Assembly (NCBI RefSeq): GCF_028435365.1
Contig: NZ_JAGTJJ010000029.1
Coordinates: 62,001 to 126,000, forward strand
DNA: 64,000 nt
Source: Polyangium jinanense
GTDB taxonomy: Bacteria > Myxococcota > Polyangia > Polyangiales > Polyangiaceae
Direction of reading: 5' to 3'
The notes beneath the pieces are model-generated. The model worked only from the letters and a program-made list of their open reading frames with translations, was not told the DNA's origin and made no database searches. Of this stretch, positions 53,298 through 61,886 are shown piece after piece. The first letter of the stretch is position 1. Each line of letters opens with the position of its first letter. The translations under genes and the position numbers were made by a program.

Positions 53298-54548
53298 TCA
53301 GGGCATGCCGCCCGCGCCGCCGGCACCACCGGCACCACCGGCACCACCGGCGCCACCTCCGCCCGCGTCAGGCATCGAGCATGCACCGGCGTCGACGTCA
53401 GCGCGGCACTTCTTCACGCCGTCCGCATCCAGCACGCAAGCAGAGCCGGAGCCGCAATCGTCGTGGATGATGCAGGTCTTGCACTCACCGCAGGCGTTGT
53501 TGCAGACGACGCCGCAGTCCACGTCGCCCTCGTCGGCGTCATGTTTTCCATTGCCGCAGTTCGGGTTCGGCCTGCACTTCAGGATCCCATCCAACTCGTC
53601 CTTCGCGCACGTGCGGGAAGCACAATCGGCGTTGATCGCGCACAACTTGCCCTCCGCGCAGCCCTTGCCGCAGATCGCGCCGCAGTCCACGTCGGTCTCG
53701 TCCGGGTCCTTCTGCGCGTTGGCGCACGTGGAAGACGCGCCCGGGACGCTGCACTCGAAGTACTCGACGACCACCGGCGGCTCGCCGCTCAGCGGATATT
53801 TCTCGTCGGTGGGCATGGGGATCATCGAAGGCGGGTAAACGACGCGGAACCGCACAAAGCCGTTCACGCCCACCGCGCCTGCGCTGGACAAGAGCTCCGC
53901 CCTCGGCATGAGCTGGTCGTAGTCCTGCTCGATCTGCTGGTCGCCGTCGCACTTGGCGAGCTGCAGGCGGTTGAAGCGATGCGTCTCGCCGTTCGGGCAT
54001 TTCGTGTCGATGAGCTCGCGCTCCGTGATCGACGTGACGGAGAACGTGCCACCGCACGTCTGTGTCTCGCTGGAGCAATCCACGGCGCCGGCGTCACCCG
54101 TGCCGCCGTCCGGGATGGGCGGATTCGATTCGACGGAGATCGCGAACGCCCCGTCGTTGCCGACCGCGCCGGCACCGCACAACGTCGTGTCGGCGTTGAT
54201 GATGGCGAACGAGGCGGTCTTGACGGGGAACTCCGCGATGTCGAGCGGCGGATCGAAGACGACCCTTCCGCCCGCCGCGCTGTCGAACACGCAGAGGTCG
54301 AGTTTGTCGCGCTTGAGGAACGTTCCGTGGCGCGGCGAAGGCTGGGCCGGATCGTTCGGCGGCGTATCGGCGTTGACGACCACGCCACACCGGTCCGTCA
54401 CCTCCTGGGCGAACTTGCGGTAGCAGTTGTTGGTATCGCCGAGCCAGCCGCAGAGATCCTCGAGGTTGTCGGGGGGGCTGCAGGCGGCGAGGTACGCGCC
54501 GATGGCGGTCGGGATGGCGGTGAGAACAAAGGCGAGCCGGAAGCGCAT
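53298..54548 (-). CDS. Cys-rich lipoprotein with Gly-rich C-terminal tail
   Basis: The 416-residue protein has a lipoprotein signal (AIGAYLAACSPP), an N-domain with paired Cys, and two repeats of the myxobacterial type NGxxDxxExDVDCGxxC (around DPDETDVDCGAICGKGC and DADEGDVDCGVVCNNAC). It ends in GGAGGAGG repeats encoded by a 9-base tandem repeat (CCGGCACCA). It is probably surface-displayed; function unknown. A TAAACT hexamer supports the ATG at 54548. Confidence 0.78.
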   Translation of the reverse strand: MRFRLAFVLTAIPTAIGAYLAACSPPDNLEDLCGWLGDTNNCYRKFAQEVTDRCGVVVNADTPPNDPAQPSPRHGTFLKRDKLDLCVFDSAAGGRVVFDPPLDIAEFPVKTASFAIINADTTLCGAGAVGNDGAFAISVESNPPIPDGGTGDAGAVDCSSETQTCGGTFSVTSITERELIDTKCPNGETHRFNRLQLAKCDGDQQIEQDYDQLMPRAELLSSAGAVGVNGFVRFRVVYPPSMIPMPTDEKYPLSGEPPVVVEYFECSVPGASSTCANAQKDPDETDVDCGAICGKGCAEGKLCAINADCASRTCAKDELDGILKCRPNPNCGNGKHDADEGDVDCGVVCNNACGECKTCIIHDDCGSGSACVLDADGVKKCRADVDAGACSMPDAGGGGAGGAGGAGGAGGAGGMP

Positions 54549-54554
54549 GGATCG

Positions 54555-54560
54555 AGTTTA
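54555..54560 (-). promoter_or_regulatory. Putative -10 element TAAACT
   Basis: TAAACT ends six bases before ATG 54548, with no Shine-Dalgarno between. A leaderless message is likely. Confidence 0.5.
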
Positions 54561-54639
54561 CGTGAACGACACGCATCCGGACTACATCCGCGCGCGTCCT
54601 TCCCGTCTCGCGCGCCCACCGTGGGGGAGGGCGCTCCGC

Positions 54640-55248
54640 TCAGAGCTCGGTGTACGGACCCGGGACGCCATACACGTCGTCGGTGCCCGTGTACGCGAAC
54701 ATGCCCCAGCAAACGAGCTTGTGCTTGAGCGCGAAGGCGACCGACTCGGAGAGGCTCGTCTTCGGCGCCAGGACCGCGAGGTTCGACCGGCGCAGCCCCC
54801 ACCAGCCCGGGCCGTGATCGAGCAGCGATTCCTGCAGATCCCGCGTGGCCGCGAAGTGGTCGTCGAGGACCGCGAGGCGCAGACGTACGAACTGCTGCGG
54901 CTCGCCCTCCTTCTTCTCGCCCGTGGGGAAGTCGAACCAGTAGAGGTTGTCACGCGCCTTCTTGGGCTCGATCTTGAGCCCCTGGGTCTCCAGGAAACGC
55001 GCAAAGTCCTCCGGCCCGAGCCGCTGCGTGACCGGGTGGGTGTCGAGCCCCTTGCAGACGTCGTCCTTGATGACGAAGCCGTTCAGCGAAATGCTGGGGT
55101 CCGCCTCGCCCTCCGGCGACGTCAGATGCTCATCCGGCGAGGGCAAATCGCTCGGATAGTCGATGCCAGCCTCGAGCCCGACGCAGCCAAAGCCGCCGAG
55201 CGCGAGGGCGAGGGATAGAAGGACACTACGTTCTGCGAGATACGTCAC
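54640..55248 (-). CDS. Lipoprotein of unknown function
   Basis: The 202-residue product starts at GTG 55248 (GGGGAG upstream), with signal LLSLALALGGFGCVG. The mature part has WFDFPTGEKKEGEPQQFVRLR and HGPGWWGLRRSNLAVLAPK, and no recognisable family. It diverges from another lipoprotein gene. Confidence 0.62.
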   Translation of the reverse strand: MTYLAERSVLLSLALALGGFGCVGLEAGIDYPSDLPSPDEHLTSPEGEADPSISLNGFVIKDDVCKGLDTHPVTQRLGPEDFARFLETQGLKIEPKKARDNLYWFDFPTGEKKEGEPQQFVRLRLAVLDDHFAATRDLQESLLDHGPGWWGLRRSNLAVLAPKTSLSESVAFALKHKLVCWGMFAYTGTDDVYGVPGPYTEL

Positions 55249-55379
55249 GGTGCACTCCCCAGGCGCCGCGCGAGCGACACCGGATCCTGGCATCATCTTG
55301 TCCGAAGCCGGCCCGATCATTCAACGGTCTCGGCGAGAAGGCCAAACTCATGAGCGATCATTTGGCCCCGCGACCAGGG

Positions 55380-55385
55380 TATCCT
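55380..55385 (+). promoter_or_regulatory. Putative -10 element TATCCT
   Basis: TATCCT lies 12 bases before ATG 55398 (9 before GTG 55395). Confidence 0.35.
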
Positions 55386-55397
55386 AAGTTAACCGTG

Positions 55398-56069
55398 ATG
55401 AGGCCCGTCGACCTCTCTGCCCCCAAGCTCCGTTCTCTTCGCCGTCTGGCCGTCGTGCTGGGCGCGTTGACCCTGCCCATCGTCCCGCTCGGCTGCGGTG
55501 GCTCGCCCACGGCGCCCCAGCGCGACGACGTGTTCTACCTGCACGGCAGCGGGGTCATCGACAAGAACCAGAGCTACGAAGTCTACTTCCCGAAGCTCAA
55601 CGCCGACGAAAACGAGCGCCTGCCGCGCCGTGTCGGCGTAGGGGTGCTCGACGGCGACGTGCGCTTCGCGCGCCCGATCGACTGGTACGTGCGCGACGCC
55701 GACTACGCGCCCGGTCAGCGCTTCATCTCGTATCAGTCGCCGCGCCAGTTCCTCTTCTCGATCTACGAGCGGATCGATCATCCCGAGGACACGTGGCCCG
55801 ACGTGATGAAGCGCTACGAGCGCGACTGCGAGGACCAAGGCGCGCAGATCCTCGCGGGCCGGATGCCCGTGGCGACAGCGAACGCGCAAGCACGAAGCTA
55901 CATCGTGAAGACGCGTGTGCCCGCGAAGCCAGCGTATCACTCGTACGCGCACGAAGTTTTGATCCGCAGCGGCAATCGCCTCCTGCTCGTGCAGGTCGTT
56001 CACGGCGAGAACATCGAGTCGGTCGCCGACGAGATGGCGACGGCGCTGCGAAGCATGCTCGTCTACTGA
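55398..56069 (+). CDS. Lipoprotein of unknown function
   Basis: The 223-residue protein has a lipoprotein signal ending PLGCGG. It continues with DDVFYLHGSGVIDKNQSYEVY and RPIDWYVRDADYAPGQRFISY, which look like a compact alpha/beta fold. No family was recognised. The gene ends 24 bases before structured repeat copy 2, beyond which lies the T6SS gene tssG on the opposite strand. Confidence 0.6.
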   Translation: MRPVDLSAPKLRSLRRLAVVLGALTLPIVPLGCGGSPTAPQRDDVFYLHGSGVIDKNQSYEVYFPKLNADENERLPRRVGVGVLDGDVRFARPIDWYVRDADYAPGQRFISYQSPRQFLFSIYERIDHPEDTWPDVMKRYERDCEDQGAQILAGRMPVATANAQARSYIVKTRVPAKPAYHSYAHEVLIRSGNRLLLVQVVHGENIESVADEMATALRSMLVY

Positions 56070-56093
56070 CAAACTCCCACGCCCCCCCCGCCG

Positions 56094-56400
56094 CGCCGGG
56101 GCGCTGCCCCGGGCCCCGCGGGGGCTATCCGCCCCTCGACCCGGACCAGGGCAAGCCCTGGACTCGTGATGGAAGAACTGCGCTCCGCGCAGTTCTTCCA
56201 ACGGGCCGGTTGAACCGCGTTGCCAGTCGAAAGGGCAGCGCGGCTGTCTTGGCTGGCAGGGTCGCCTTCGGTCTTGCCCTGGCCTGTTCGATGAACTGCG
56301 CATCGCGCAGTTCATCGACCCCGGGTCCAGCCCCTGGCTGGTCCGGGTCCAGGGGCGGACAGCCCCTGGTGGGGCCTGGGGCAACGCCCCAGCGCGGCGG
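56094..56400. repeat. Dispersed ~307-base structured repeat, copy 2
   Basis: This is the second copy of the element at 39601-39907, with about 90% identity by eye. Both 12-base-arm hairpins are perfect here too; only the three-base loops differ (TCC and ATC here, ATC and GAA in copy 1). Its right end touches the stop of tssG, so it again lies between convergent gene ends. Confidence 0.85.
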
Positions 56401-56401
56401 G

Positions 56402-57571
56402 CTAGTACGGAAGCGGCGGCGGGTCGAGACGTTCTTCCTCTTCGTCGTCTCCCTGGCCGGTCTTCTGGGGTTTGTCGTTCAGCGGTACTTCGATCACGAA
56501 GTTTTGCCCGACGGGGCCGCCGAGCCACGTCGTTCGCGCCAGTGTCGACGCGCGCGGCGATGCGAGCTGGAAGCGCGGCGCGTCCTCCGTTGCCACGTGC
56601 AGCTCCAGCATCGCGTCACACGCGCCGCGCGTCAGCGTGTCGACTGCGGCCTTGAGGACCGATCGGTTCGAGCCGCCCGGCAAAAACGAGATGTACTCGT
56701 CGTACTTCAGCGGCCCGAGCTTGATCTTGAACCGGCCTGTCCCGTCGTAGACCCATCGGCCGATCGTCAGGCTCTCGCCGAGCTGATGGTTCGCCACGCC
56801 CATCTTGTTGCGCAGCGGCTTCTCCAGCAGCGTCCAGTGCCCGACGAACTGCTCGATGTCTACGCCCATGCTGCCGAAGATGTCCTTCAGCACCACCTCG
56901 AGCCCACGCGCGCTCCTCGACTTCGTCGCGAGCAGCGGCGCGTAGCGCAGGTACAGGAACCGGTGCAGCGGGCTCTTGTGCTCGCGGAATCCATCGACGC
57001 CCGCCGCGCAGAGCAGGCGCCGCGTGAACGGATCGTCGCCCTTCTTCCGGTAGCCGACCGAGTGCCGGTACTTCGTGAACGCCCGGTAAAACAGCGACAG
57101 CAGGCGATGGTTGAAGACGTCGAGGAACTCGCGCTTCGGCTGCGGACCGCCCTGGTAGTCCTCCTGCGCGAGATCTTCGACGTAGTACGTCGGCAGCGGC
57201 GAGACCGAGCCGTAGAGCCCGAGGAAGCCCGCTGTGATGCGTGCGCGCTCGACCTCGTCCGGGTACTTCGTCGACTTCAGCTCGCTGACGTCGGTCGACG
57301 CGAAGATCAGGCTCGTGTCCCCGCGCAGGCGGATGCGCTCCGTCGCGACGGGCCCGAGCTGGCCCACGGGTGCGCTGCCCGGGAAGAGGCGTTCGAGGAT
57401 GTAGACGAGCCGAAAGAACGAGTAGCGACGCGCGCTGTGCTCGAGCTCGGCCATCTTGGCCGCGATCATGGCCTTCGCCTGCCGCTCCGGATCGGGCGAC
57501 GGCGCGAATGCCGCGTCGGGTTTGCCCCCGCCGCTCAGATCAGGTTCAGGCTGCCGCTCTTCGGCTCCCAT
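56402..57571 (-). CDS. tssG: T6SS baseplate protein TssG
   Basis: The 389-residue protein has TssG (ImpH/VasB) wording: RYSFFRLVYILERLFPG, RLRGDTSLIFASTDV, FLGLYGSVSPLPTYYVEDL, FLDVFNHRLLSLFYRAF, GLEVVLKDIFGSMGV. TssG is a wedge subunit of the T6SS baseplate that pairs with TssF. It overlaps tssF by 37 bases. The acidic C-terminal tail (DDEEEERLDPPP) is unusual. Confidence 0.94.
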   Translation of the reverse strand: MGAEERQPEPDLSGGGKPDAAFAPSPDPERQAKAMIAAKMAELEHSARRYSFFRLVYILERLFPGSAPVGQLGPVATERIRLRGDTSLIFASTDVSELKSTKYPDEVERARITAGFLGLYGSVSPLPTYYVEDLAQEDYQGGPQPKREFLDVFNHRLLSLFYRAFTKYRHSVGYRKKGDDPFTRRLLCAAGVDGFREHKSPLHRFLYLRYAPLLATKSRSARGLEVVLKDIFGSMGVDIEQFVGHWTLLEKPLRNKMGVANHQLGESLTIGRWVYDGTGRFKIKLGPLKYDEYISFLPGGSNRSVLKAAVDTLTRGACDAMLELHVATEDAPRFQLASPRASTLARTTWLGGPVGQNFVIEVPLNDKPQKTGQGDDEEEERLDPPPLPY

Positions 57572-59304
57572 CGATAAACCACGCGCGTATTGGTGCCGGT
57601 GACGCTCAGCTGCGTGAAGGAGTTGAGCGAGACGTACGCCGCGAGCATCTCGTTCAGGATGCTCGCGAAGAGATACATCTCGCCTTCACCCGCGAAGCCC
57701 CCTTCGTCGAGCTCGACTTCCGTCGCCACGCCGCGCACGGGTGCGCCGCGGTAGAGCCGATCCGTGGGGCGGACGCGGATCGACTTGATCGCCTGCATGC
57801 GGAGCTGGTTCGCCCGCGCCGCCTGACGATCGACGAGCGCGGGGAAGTTGTAGATCTCGAGGACGGATCGGAGCACGTCGAGCTCCGTGATCGAGCGATA
57901 ACTCATCGCCATGTGCGAGAGCACGCGCCACTGAAGCTCGCGGCCCATCGGCGGAGGCAAGGGCGCGGTCACGCCCGTGACGTTCGTGAAGCTCGCGACC
58001 GCCGGCGATGTCGCTGTCGGCACGCGCAGATCGCCGACCTTGAGCTGCGCCGGCAAGCGCCGGTTCGTGCACGTCGCCTCGATGCTGATGACGTCGAACT
58101 CCGGGATCGCCGCGCCGTCCTGCGCCGAGCCGAACGAGACGTAGATGTCCACGCCGTCGCCGATCGCCGCGGGCTTGATGTGCGTCTGGTAAAAGACGCC
58201 GCGCGACGACGCCTCCGGATCGAGCTCGTGCTCGAACGAGAAAAACGGCGGGATCTTCACGCGCTGGCTCGTGCGCCGCGCGATGCCGATCACGTTCTCG
58301 ATGCTGTAGAGCTCGTACGCGACCGGCGTCGAACCCGCGGGGCGCGCGAGGTACTCGTACTTGCTCGGATCAGGCTTGATCGGATCACTCGAGTGCTCGA
58401 AGAGGTTCACGACCGGCGAACAGAAGAGCCGGAAGTTCTCCTTCGACAGACGCGTCCCCGCGGGCAGACCGTCCTTGAACTGGATCAGGATCGCGAACCT
58501 GTCCGAGAGTTTGTCCGCGGGCATCGCTTCGAGCCCCTGGATCTCGAAGAACGCGAACTTCTGCGGGAGCGTGAAGTACTCCTGGAGCAGCCGGAACCCC
58601 GCGTAGACCGTGGGCGGGTAAGGGATCAGCGCCTCGTCCTCGTCGAACCCGACGAGTTTTACGTTGCGCGCAGGCAAGGTCGCGAGCGTCGTGTCGCGGC
58701 CGGCGGCGTCGACCGAGCAGAGCGCGACGGAGTCGACGTGCGCGCCGAGCCAGACGCGCACGTCGTCCTGGAGCCTGCGCTCGCCGTGGATGTAGAAGCG
58801 GATCCGCGAGAGCGCGAGCGCCGCGAGCGCCGCGCCGCCCGTCACCTTCACCTCGATCCGCAAGGACTGCGCGAGCTGCGCGCCCGTCTCGACGCGCACG
58901 TCCTCCACCGTGAGGGGCAAAAGCTCCACGTCCTGCGTCGTGCGGAATCGACACGAAACACCGTCGACGGGCACCGAGCCGACCTCGGCGTGCCGCGCGA
59001 CGATGAGTTTTTCGCGCACCACGTTCGGCAGCGGCGTGAACTCCACGATCGACGTCGCCGGGATCTGCCTGAGGTAGTGCGGGAAGAGCAGCGACGCGAC
59101 CGAGTGGATGACTTCGGGCAGCTCGTCGTCGAGCTTCTGCCGGATCTTCCCTGTCAGGAACGCGACGCCTTCGAGCAATCGCTCGACGTCCGGATCTGCC
59201 CCGCGCTCGGCGAGCATCGGCGCGATCGCGGGGTACGCCTGCGCGAACTCGCGCCCGAGCTCGCGCAGGTAGGATAGCTCGTCCTGGTAGTACTTGTTGA
59301 ACAT
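57535..59304 (-). CDS. tssF: T6SS baseplate protein TssF
   Basis: The 589-residue TssF (ImpG/VasA) starts with the family hallmark NKYYQDELSYLRELGREFA, followed by RLLEGVAFLTGKIRQKLDD and FPHYLRQIPATSIVEF. It forms the baseplate wedge with TssG and TssK. Central in the tssE-tssF-tssG unit, it begins 80 bases after tssE. Confidence 0.96.
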   Translation of the reverse strand: MFNKYYQDELSYLRELGREFAQAYPAIAPMLAERGADPDVERLLEGVAFLTGKIRQKLDDELPEVIHSVASLLFPHYLRQIPATSIVEFTPLPNVVREKLIVARHAEVGSVPVDGVSCRFRTTQDVELLPLTVEDVRVETGAQLAQSLRIEVKVTGGAALAALALSRIRFYIHGERRLQDDVRVWLGAHVDSVALCSVDAAGRDTTLATLPARNVKLVGFDEDEALIPYPPTVYAGFRLLQEYFTLPQKFAFFEIQGLEAMPADKLSDRFAILIQFKDGLPAGTRLSKENFRLFCSPVVNLFEHSSDPIKPDPSKYEYLARPAGSTPVAYELYSIENVIGIARRTSQRVKIPPFFSFEHELDPEASSRGVFYQTHIKPAAIGDGVDIYVSFGSAQDGAAIPEFDVISIEATCTNRRLPAQLKVGDLRVPTATSPAVASFTNVTGVTAPLPPPMGRELQWRVLSHMAMSYRSITELDVLRSVLEIYNFPALVDRQAARANQLRMQAIKSIRVRPTDRLYRGAPVRGVATEVELDEGGFAGEGEMYLFASILNEMLAAYVSLNSFTQLSVTGTNTRVVYRWEPKSGSLNLI

Positions 59305-59384
59305 GGGGCCCGACGCCGAACAGTCGACCGTTCCGGAGAGACAGTGTCAACGATCGTGAAGAGGTTCGCGCCTCCGCGAACCGA

Positions 59385-59801
59385 TCAGCCGACCTTGACG
59401 TTGCCGCTCTGATCCACCGAGGTGCTGAAACGGAGCCCCGTACGCCGTCCGTCCGGGTAGTGAAGCTGCCCCGTGATCTCGAACTCGAGGTACATGGTCC
59501 CCATGACCTCGTTCTTGATGTGCCGCACCTGCACGTTCTTCAGCCGCGGTTCGTACTGCTGAATGCTGTTCTTGATGGCGCGCTGCACGATGCCGACCGC
59601 GTCGGGGAAGTCGTGCAGCATCTCCGACACCTCGATCAGCCCATAATCCGGGCAGGTCAGCGAGCTACCCTGCCGCGTGTTCAGCATCCGCGAGAGGTGC
59701 GTGATCACCGCCTGCTCGAGATCCTGATCCTTCCACGTGTGCCTCTCCAGCGAGTGCGGGTTGGCGGCGTGGGCGATGCGCGTGAGCAGCGAGGCTGCCA
59801 T
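59385..59801 (-). CDS. tssE: T6SS baseplate protein TssE (gp25-like)
   Basis: The 138-residue gp25-like protein has ITHLSRMLNTRQGSSL, PDYGLIEVSEMLHDF and IQQYEPRLKNVQVRH, typical of TssE. It initiates sheath assembly on the baseplate. ATG 59801 is chosen because TAGAAT lies seven bases upstream and overlaps the alternative ATG at 59810. Confidence 0.93.
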   Translation of the reverse strand: MAASLLTRIAHAANPHSLERHTWKDQDLEQAVITHLSRMLNTRQGSSLTCPDYGLIEVSEMLHDFPDAVGIVQRAIKNSIQQYEPRLKNVQVRHIKNEVMGTMYLEFEITGQLHYPDGRRTGLRFSTSVDQSGNVKVG

Positions 59802-59808
59802 GCTGACC

Positions 59809-59814
59809 ATTCTA
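59809..59814 (-). promoter_or_regulatory. Putative -10 element TAGAAT of tssE-tssF-tssG
   Basis: GGG-TAGAAT ends seven bases before ATG 59801. The message would start at or near the ATG. Confidence 0.5.
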
Positions 59815-60008
59815 CCCGTCGCCCCGCTCGACCAGAAGCCCCGAATCCCCGCGCCGCGCTTCCCCCTCGAAACGGCTCGCCGGCATTGTATCAAAGGTCA
59901 CCTGCCTTCGCGGTGGGGGAGCGTTGTCGGGGTTCGGGCCGTGGATCGTGCGCGGGGAGGCCACAGGGAATTTTCGTGGCAGGCGCCTTGCGTGATACGA
60001 AATGAGGC

Positions 60009-60956
60009 GTGAAGCCGTCTCTTCAAGACCGCCGGAACCAAGCGAAAACGGCGCGCCGCGGGAGCCTCGCCGCGCTGGCGCTGGGGATCGCCTCCACGAT
60101 GGGCTGCGGCGCTGCGCCCGAGCAGCCGCACCTCGAGGCCAAGACGCGCGAGCAGACGCCGATCGCGGTGTGCACGCAGAAGCTCTCACCGCTGCGCGGG
60201 GGTCGCGGCAAGGCCGTGGTGCGCACGCTCGAGGCCGATCAGTGGGCCGAGATCGCGTTCCCCGGGTTCAACGCGGAGAAGGGGTTGAACCCGACCGACG
60301 TCGACTGCACCGGCCACTACGCCTTCGCGAACGAGTCGCTCCGCGGCGGCATCTCGGAGAAGGGCTGGCCGCGCAAGCTCGACGTCGAGGAGGTCGACGT
60401 CCGCTCCGGCCCGAACGGCCTGCGCACGCTCTGGTTCCGCGTGCTCAAGTTCGAGAACGGCGACGAAGGCGGCCCGATCATCCTCGCCCGCGCGGTCGAC
60501 GATCGCGCCGAGATCTACGCGATCGGTAGCTTCCGCGGTCCCGCGAAATCGCAGATCACGCCGGTTCGTCTCGGCGACGACAACCTCGTCGTGGCGGAAG
60601 CGAAGCGTTGTCCCGATCCGGATGACTGCCGCAAACAGGCGCACATGTTCCTCGCGCGCCGCGGGCGTTTGATCGAGGCGGCGAAGGTCGACATCGAGCG
60701 CGTGCAGGTGCTCCCGTCGGTCACCGAGCGCGGGCTTTATGCGCGGTACCAGCTTCGAACGGACGTCAGCTACAAGCCGAACGGGATCCAGCTCCTCGAG
60801 CAGGTGAAGGTGAGCATCATCCACTACGAGGATCCGAACCGGGACAGCGACCGCGCGCTGCGCAAGGTCGAGTTCTCGCGTTTCCTCAAGGTGGAGCGCG
60901 ACGCCCTGTTCTCCTCGAACGACCCGCTCTGGGAGCGCGTCGTCGGTCAGGATTGA
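60009..60956 (+). CDS. Lipoprotein of unknown function
   Basis: The 315-residue product starts at GTG 60009, has a twin-basic N-terminus and a lipoprotein signal (LALGIASTMGCGA). The mature domain contains TPIAVCTQKLSPLRGG and CPDPDDCRKQAHMFLARRGR. No family was recognised. An ATG seven bases upstream is in another frame. A stem-loop terminator follows the stop. Confidence 0.62.
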   Translation: MKPSLQDRRNQAKTARRGSLAALALGIASTMGCGAAPEQPHLEAKTREQTPIAVCTQKLSPLRGGRGKAVVRTLEADQWAEIAFPGFNAEKGLNPTDVDCTGHYAFANESLRGGISEKGWPRKLDVEEVDVRSGPNGLRTLWFRVLKFENGDEGGPIILARAVDDRAEIYAIGSFRGPAKSQITPVRLGDDNLVVAEAKRCPDPDDCRKQAHMFLARRGRLIEAAKVDIERVQVLPSVTERGLYARYQLRTDVSYKPNGIQLLEQVKVSIIHYEDPNRDSDRALRKVEFSRFLKVERDALFSSNDPLWERVVGQD

Positions 60957-60961
60957 TCAAG

Positions 60962-60989
60962 AGGGTGCGGCCTCGATGGGCCGCACCCT
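60962..60989 (+). terminator. Stem-loop after the lipoprotein gene
   Basis: AGGGTGCGGCC and GGCCGCACCCT form a perfect 11-base stem with a six-base loop, five bases after the stop codon. No T-run. Confidence 0.65.
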
Positions 60990-61074
60990 ACGTCCCTCAC
61001 TCCGTTTCACTTCATTCGGGACTACCCGGCGTAGGTGCCGCTGGTTCGCTGGGTAGGGTAGCGGCAAAGCCGGG

Positions 61075-61107
61075 ACGTTGGTGCTCCGAAGGTTGGAGCA
61101 CCAACGT
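61075..61107 (-). terminator. Stem-loop after the PAP2-like gene
   Basis: ACGTTGGTGCTCC and GGAGCACCAACGT are a perfect 13-base stem with a seven-base loop, nine bases beyond the minus-strand stop. With the preceding stem-loop it separates two convergent genes. Confidence 0.7.
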
Positions 61108-61116
61108 CATGCTGCT

Positions 61117-61842
61117 TCACCAGCAGAAGATCGCGTTGCCGTAGCCGCAGGAGGGGCGCTGGAGGAGCGCGTAGGCTCCGCCGACGAGCAGGCCGGTGAA
61201 GAAGCCCGCGAAGGTGCCGGCGATGATCTGGTTCGAGGTCTCGTAGGGGAGGGTCTGCGTGCCGAACTCGTCGACCGCGGGCGACTCCACGCCGCGGCCG
61301 ACCGACGTCAAGATCGAGGCCACGAGCGGGACGCCGATGTTCCCGATGAACGAGCCCGCGTTGAAGCGGCCCTTCGAGTACTTGATCGTGTCGACGAGGA
61401 AGATGCCCGTGCCGACGCCCGTCGCGCCCCACGACGCGAAGGCGTGTGTCGAGGGCCCGCCGAACGTCTCGCAGCCCGAGTCCGTGTTCGCGACGAGCGT
61501 CTGATCCACGGAGCAGCCGGGGCGCGGATATTGGAGCGCGTTCCGGATGGGGCCATCGACGAGGAACGTCGCGGCGGCCATGGTCATCGCGGGGGCGAAC
61601 ATCGAGAAGTGCCAGCGGCCCTTCCAGCCGACCGTCGCTTCCGGGTCGCTGTAGTACACGCGCGGCATGAGAAAGACCGTGCCGGCGCCGACGCCGAGCA
61701 TGGCGTGGCTCACCGTGCCCCACGTCTCGTCGCGCGGGGCGATGGCCGGGACGCCGGTGGTCTGGGCAGATGCCTCCGTGGAGTAGGCGAAGGAGGCTGA
61801 GACGAGGCCCAACGTGGCCAGAACGATCTCCCTGATACGCAT
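61117..61842 (-). CDS. Exported PAP2-superfamily phosphatase-like protein
   Basis: The 241-residue protein (ATG 61842, GAAGG upstream) has a signal ending STEASAQ and several hydrophobic helices. NALQYPRPGC and FGGPSTHAFASWGATG correspond to the RP and PSxH motifs of PAP2 phosphatases, but the third motif (SRxxxxxH) is not evident. It may be a divergent lipid phosphatase or an inactive relative in the envelope. It ends near Cys-rich CGYGNAIFCW. Confidence 0.68.
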   Translation of the reverse strand: MRIREIVLATLGLVSASFAYSTEASAQTTGVPAIAPRDETWGTVSHAMLGVGAGTVFLMPRVYYSDPEATVGWKGRWHFSMFAPAMTMAAATFLVDGPIRNALQYPRPGCSVDQTLVANTDSGCETFGGPSTHAFASWGATGVGTGIFLVDTIKYSKGRFNAGSFIGNIGVPLVASILTSVGRGVESPAVDEFGTQTLPYETSNQIIAGTFAGFFTGLLVGGAYALLQRPSCGYGNAIFCW

Positions 61843-61886
61843 TCGGATGAGCCTTCCGTATCCGCGCCCCGCGATGCGGGCGCGGC

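Noticed and set aside
53310..53350. 9-base tandem repeat as a phase-variation switch
   Set aside because: Nine is a multiple of three and the repeat encodes the Gly-rich tail, so copy changes cannot switch the gene off.
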